Source of the DNA: Bacteroides sp. M10
Lineage (GTDB): Bacteria > Bacteroidota > Bacteroidia > Bacteroidales > Bacteroidaceae
DNA length: 64,000 nucleotides
Direction: 5' to 3'
Assembly (NCBI RefSeq): GCF_014334015.1
Contig: NZ_CP060488.1
Location: forward strand, 3,120,501 to 3,184,500
Shown here: one piece after another, positions 62,874 through 64,000 of the stretch
How positions within the stretch are numbered: position 1 is the stretch's first letter
How the letters are laid out: every line of letters begins with the position of its first letter
Notes under the pieces: generated by a model
What the model saw: the letters and a program-made list of their open reading frames with translations, nothing else
Told to the model about the DNA's origin: nothing
The model's database searches: none
Program-made: the position numbers and the translations under genes

Positions 62874-64000
62874 ATGAAAATGAAAAGCTTTATTTATATC
62901 ATGGGAGTTGCCCTATTGGTAGTTTTCTGCTCTTGCGAAAAACAGGGAGAGCAGGAGCAGGGAACAGAACAGGGAACAGAACAAGGGCAGGGAGAGAAAC
63001 CGGAACCGGAATCACCCGAAGAACCTCCTTTGGTTGAAAACTGGGATTTGATTGAAATCACGCGTGCCGAAGTGGGAAACAGCAATTATGAAGAATTGCT
63101 CTATCTGGCTTCGCTTGCCGGACTTGTGAATCGCAGCAGTCCCGAAATCTTTCTTCACTCCGGTCAGGCATACGCCAAATGGATGACTGAAATGAAAGCC
63201 TCCGGTTATACCTTTACGAAGAAAAGCCTGTCGGAGATAACTTCTTTGTTCCTGAACAGAGCGAAAGGGTATGTATTGGTGGATGATAAATTGGAGAAAA
63301 CATACATTGCTGCAAGTCTTGCAGGAGTGCTTGATGCTGTGATACTGACAGCGGACCTGGCCTCTAAAGCTCCTTATAACAGTCTGCAGAAACTGGCCGA
63401 CGTGAGGGATAAGGATGAGGCTTGGCTGGCCGACTATATAAAACAACATTCTTCACAATTCAACTTGAATGCGATTGTGAACAATGCTTCTTTCCCGTGG
63501 ACAATGGTCGATTTTGCCATAGCGAACCGATATCCCTGGTGTAGCAATGCCAAAAGTGACGGTGCTGTGCTGCAAAAGCTTTATTATATGTTGAAACCCA
63601 ATTCGCCTCATTACGGTTGGGGAGTACCTTATAATCTTGAACGCATGGATGTGCGGTTCGGATGCGAACATAATGGAGTATATACCGTGCCGGGTATCAA
63701 CACCATGAGCCTTTCCATCCTGTCGTCCAAACAGTTGAAACCGTATGACCGACCGGCTTCGCCTGTGGAAGTTCCGGCACGGACGGGCGTGCATTATGCC
63801 ACGATCGTATTCAGTGACGGAGACAATACGTCTTATATGCTCGATTTGTTTTCCCGGAATACCTATATCTCGCATCCGCGTGCACATGAGATTCCGCTTA
63901 CCTGGATGTATCCCCCGACTCTGCGCACCAATATGGTTCCGGTGCACAACTGGTATCAGAAAAACCTGCCGGCAACCAATTGTTATGTCGGAGCATTGTC
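62874..64000 (+). CDS. GxGYxYP-related lipoprotein (partial, C-terminus beyond window)
   Basis: The first 375 codons of a lipoprotein (VVFCSC, Cys21) with a low-complexity Glu/Gln/Gly linker (EQGTEQGTEQGQGEK, about 28-42). The SDGDN motif (314-318) aligns with that of the protein at 57475, and the region before it has matching blocks (about 55-300). The GxGYxYP motif itself would lie beyond the edge. It is therefore a second copy of the family, here membrane-tethered rather than soluble. The start is the first of two ATGs (62874 and 62880). Confidence 0.72.
   Translation, partial: MKMKSFIYIMGVALLVVFCSCEKQGEQEQGTEQGTEQGQGEKPEPESPEEPPLVENWDLIEITRAEVGNSNYEELLYLASLAGLVNRSSPEIFLHSGQAYAKWMTEMKASGYTFTKKSLSEITSLFLNRAKGYVLVDDKLEKTYIAASLAGVLDAVILTADLASKAPYNSLQKLADVRDKDEAWLADYIKQHSSQFNLNAIVNNASFPWTMVDFAIANRYPWCSNAKSDGAVLQKLYYMLKPNSPHYGWGVPYNLERMDVRFGCEHNGVYTVPGINTMSLSILSSKQLKPYDRPASPVEVPARTGVHYATIVFSDGDNTSYMLDLFSRNTYISHPRAHEIPLTWMYPPTLRTNMVPVHNWYQKNLPATNCYVGAL

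Overview
The window looks like a chromosomal segment of a gut Bacteroides, probably from the B. ovatus / B. xylanisolvens / B. thetaiotaomicron group. The evidence is two SusC/SusD pairs, a hybrid two-component system (HTCS), many lipoproteins, BACON and fimbrillin-like modules, and promoters carrying the Bacteroides -7 element TAnnTTTG. The species is inferred, because no rRNA or other species marker is present.

Region 1 (1 to about 31.6 kb) is a large pectin (homogalacturonan) utilisation locus in two back-to-back halves. The minus-strand half (9616 down to the left edge) encodes SusC, SusD, an FN3/beta-helix surface protein, a CE8 pectin methylesterase and a PL1 pectate lyase cut by the window edge. 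The plus-strand half (13623-31569) is one tight nine-gene run: two lipoproteins, a BACON-PL1 lyase, SusC, SusD, two non-catalytic beta-helix surface proteins, a fimbrillin-CE8 fusion and a GH28 polygalacturonase. Between the halves lie a LiaF-like membrane protein, a membrane-anchored LytTR regulator and a separate secreted PL1 lyase. The implied flow is: remove methyl esters (CE8), cut polygalacturonate (PL1), capture and import oligomers (SusCD plus surface lipoproteins), then trim them (GH28).

Region 2 (31.6-41 kb) holds a PIN-type toxin-antitoxin pair, an inverted-repeat-rich gap, a GH3 glycosidase, a methyltransferase with a strong Shine-Dalgarno that looks acquired, and the 1446-residue HTCS that is the obvious regulator of the pectin locus.

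Region 3 (41-53.3 kb) is mostly core genes: a radical SAM protein, an FprA flavodiiron protein, NagB, an unusual three-domain esterase, a YrdC/Sua5-family protein, an AsmA-like protein, a Pif1-like helicase with a TPR tail and a HAD phosphatase. A nested-hairpin repeat with a 22-bp tandem array sits between AsmA and the helicase.

Region 4 (53.5 kb to the right edge) is the least familiar part. A single-pass protein with an extracellular LamG/kelch sensor and a cytoplasmic winged-helix (SARP/OmpR-like) output is divergent from an exported gene set: an alpha/beta esterase, two GxGYxYP-type proteins, two tandem Tat-exported FAD oxidoreductases and an SGNH protein lacking the usual catalytic His. 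The two plus-strand promoters share an upstream element with nearly identical geometry, a candidate binding site for that regulator. No SusC/SusD pair is visible here, so this may be an unusual carbohydrate-oxidation or modification locus that continues beyond the window.

No rRNA, tRNA, CRISPR array, insertion sequence or prophage was recognised.
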